Part shown: piece after piece, positions 5,539-6,264 of the stretch
How the letters are laid out: each line of letters opens with the position of its first letter
How positions within the stretch are numbered: position 1 is the first letter of the stretch
Assembly (NCBI GenBank): GCA_013695975.1
Contig: JACCZL010000929.1
Location: forward strand, 1-6,264
Length of the DNA stretch: 6,264 nt
Source: Chloroflexota bacterium
GTDB taxonomy: Bacteria > Chloroflexota > UBA6077 > JACCZL01
Reading direction: 5' to 3'
Translations under genes and position numbers: made by a program
Notes under the pieces: model-generated
The model's database searches: none
What the model was told of the DNA's origin: nothing
The model's input: the letters and a program-made list of their open reading frames with translations, nothing else

Positions 5539-6225
5539 ATGCGTATCGTGTCCCCGTCCAGGGTCGTCCGCGGAGCGGTCCTCTCGCTCTCGCTCCTCCT
5601 CGCCACAACGGCCCTCACCGGGTCGTTCAGCGTCCCGTCCGCGAGCGCACAGGCGCAACGCGACATCGTCGACACGGCCGTAGCAGCCGGCCAGTTCAAC
5701 ACCCTCGCTCAGGCCCTCCAGGCCGGCGGCCTGGTCGACACCCTCAAGGGTCCCGGCCCGTTCACCGTCTTTGCGCCCAACGACGGGGCGTTCAGCAAGG
5801 TCCCCCAGGCTGACCTGAGCCAGACCCTCCAGAACCAGCAGCTCCTGCGGTCGGTCCTGACCTATCACGTGACGGCCGGGCGCCTGTCGGCCGCCGACCT
5901 CGCGAGCCGCCAGCAAGTGGCGTCGGTCCAGGGTGGTCCCTTGATGTTCATGACCAATCCGCCGCGGGTCAACGGCGTGAACATCGTCGCGGCCGACATT
6001 CAGGCCAGCAACGGCGTCATCCACGTGATCGACACCGTGCTGACGCCGCCGGGGGCGGGCGTGATGGCCGGCATGGCGCCGGCCCCGGCCCCGGGTCAGA
6101 TGCCCCGCACCGGCTACGCGGACTCCGAGACGATCCCACTGGCGCTGGGGCTACTCGGACTCGCGACGCTCGCGATGGGCGGGCTCTTCTTCATGCGCCG
6201 GTCCGCTGCCGGCGGCGTCCGCTAA
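5539..6225 (+). CDS. Secreted fasciclin (FAS1) domain protein with LPXTG-like C-terminal anchor
   Basis: The 228-residue product is predicted to be a surface protein; FAS1 domains generally mediate adhesion or matrix contacts. Residues 1-37 form a signal peptide: basic start (MRIVSPSRVVR), hydrophobic core, and an ASA-Q cleavage site after Ala37. One FAS1 domain covers about 40-171, with its conserved elements FTVFAPNDGAF (75-85), LTYHVTAGRL (107-116) and NGVIHVIDTVLTPP (158-171). A short Gly/Ala/Pro/Met linker follows, then MPRTG (188-192), a hydrophobic stretch (about 199-218) and a basic end (MRRSAAGGVR). That order is the cell-wall sorting signal layout recognised by sortases, with Met replacing the usual Leu; alternatively the tail is a plain C-terminal membrane anchor. 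The start follows AAGGAG (5527-5532) at 6-base spacing. The 170-base gap from FKBP suggests separate transcription, but no clear promoter is visible. No sortase gene is seen before the window ends. Confidence 0.93.
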   Translation: MRIVSPSRVVRGAVLSLSLLLATTALTGSFSVPSASAQAQRDIVDTAVAAGQFNTLAQALQAGGLVDTLKGPGPFTVFAPNDGAFSKVPQADLSQTLQNQQLLRSVLTYHVTAGRLSAADLASRQQVASVQGGPLMFMTNPPRVNGVNIVAADIQASNGVIHVIDTVLTPPGAGVMAGMAPAPAPGQMPRTGYADSETIPLALGLLGLATLAMGGLFFMRRSAAGGVR

Positions 6226-6264
6226 CGCTCGCACCGACGGTACATTCGCCGCGCCGGGCCGCTC

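Noticed and set aside
4799..6024. Several minus-strand frames opposite the FKBP and fasciclin genes (for example 4799-5608 and 5287-6024).
   Set aside because: They are antisense to two clearly recognisable protein families and show no domain or plausible start.

Overview
The window is a GC-rich bacterial segment, most consistent with a member of the Chloroflexota (Thermomicrobia-like or a related lineage). This is inferred from the gene mix: a stand-alone Uma2-family nuclease, an exported FKBP, a fasciclin protein with an LPXTG-like tail, and a GTAGGGGC-type palindromic intergenic repeat. No rRNA or other marker gene is present, so the assignment is tentative.

Layout. Positions 1-260 hold no gene. 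They contain a dense set of nested inverted repeats that looks like a non-coding, MITE/REP-like element whose left edge lies outside the window. Positions 261-4056 (minus strand) form a two-gene operon: a 1109-residue RND efflux transporter permease of the AcrB/HAE type, then, after a 25-base gap, a 146-residue unrecognised protein with one membrane segment. A 225-base divergent intergenic region follows. Three plus-strand genes come next: a Uma2-family putative endonuclease (4282-4839), a probable lipoprotein FKBP-type peptidyl-prolyl isomerase (4934-5368), and a secreted fasciclin (FAS1) protein ending in an MPRTG sorting-signal-like tail (5539-6225). The last 39 bases show no start of another gene.

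How the genes may relate. The RND pump keeps the proton-relay residues expected of a working transporter, but no membrane-fusion protein or outer-membrane channel gene lies beside it. The FKBP and fasciclin proteins are both predicted to act outside the cytoplasmic membrane. The sorting-like tail on the fasciclin protein fits a cell envelope without a conventional outer membrane, which raises the question of how the RND pump works here. The Uma2 gene has no visible functional link to its neighbours.

I see no convincing new multi-gene system. The items most worth a second look are the palindromic element at the left edge, the small membrane protein coupled to the RND gene, and the coexistence of an RND pump with a sortase-type surface protein.
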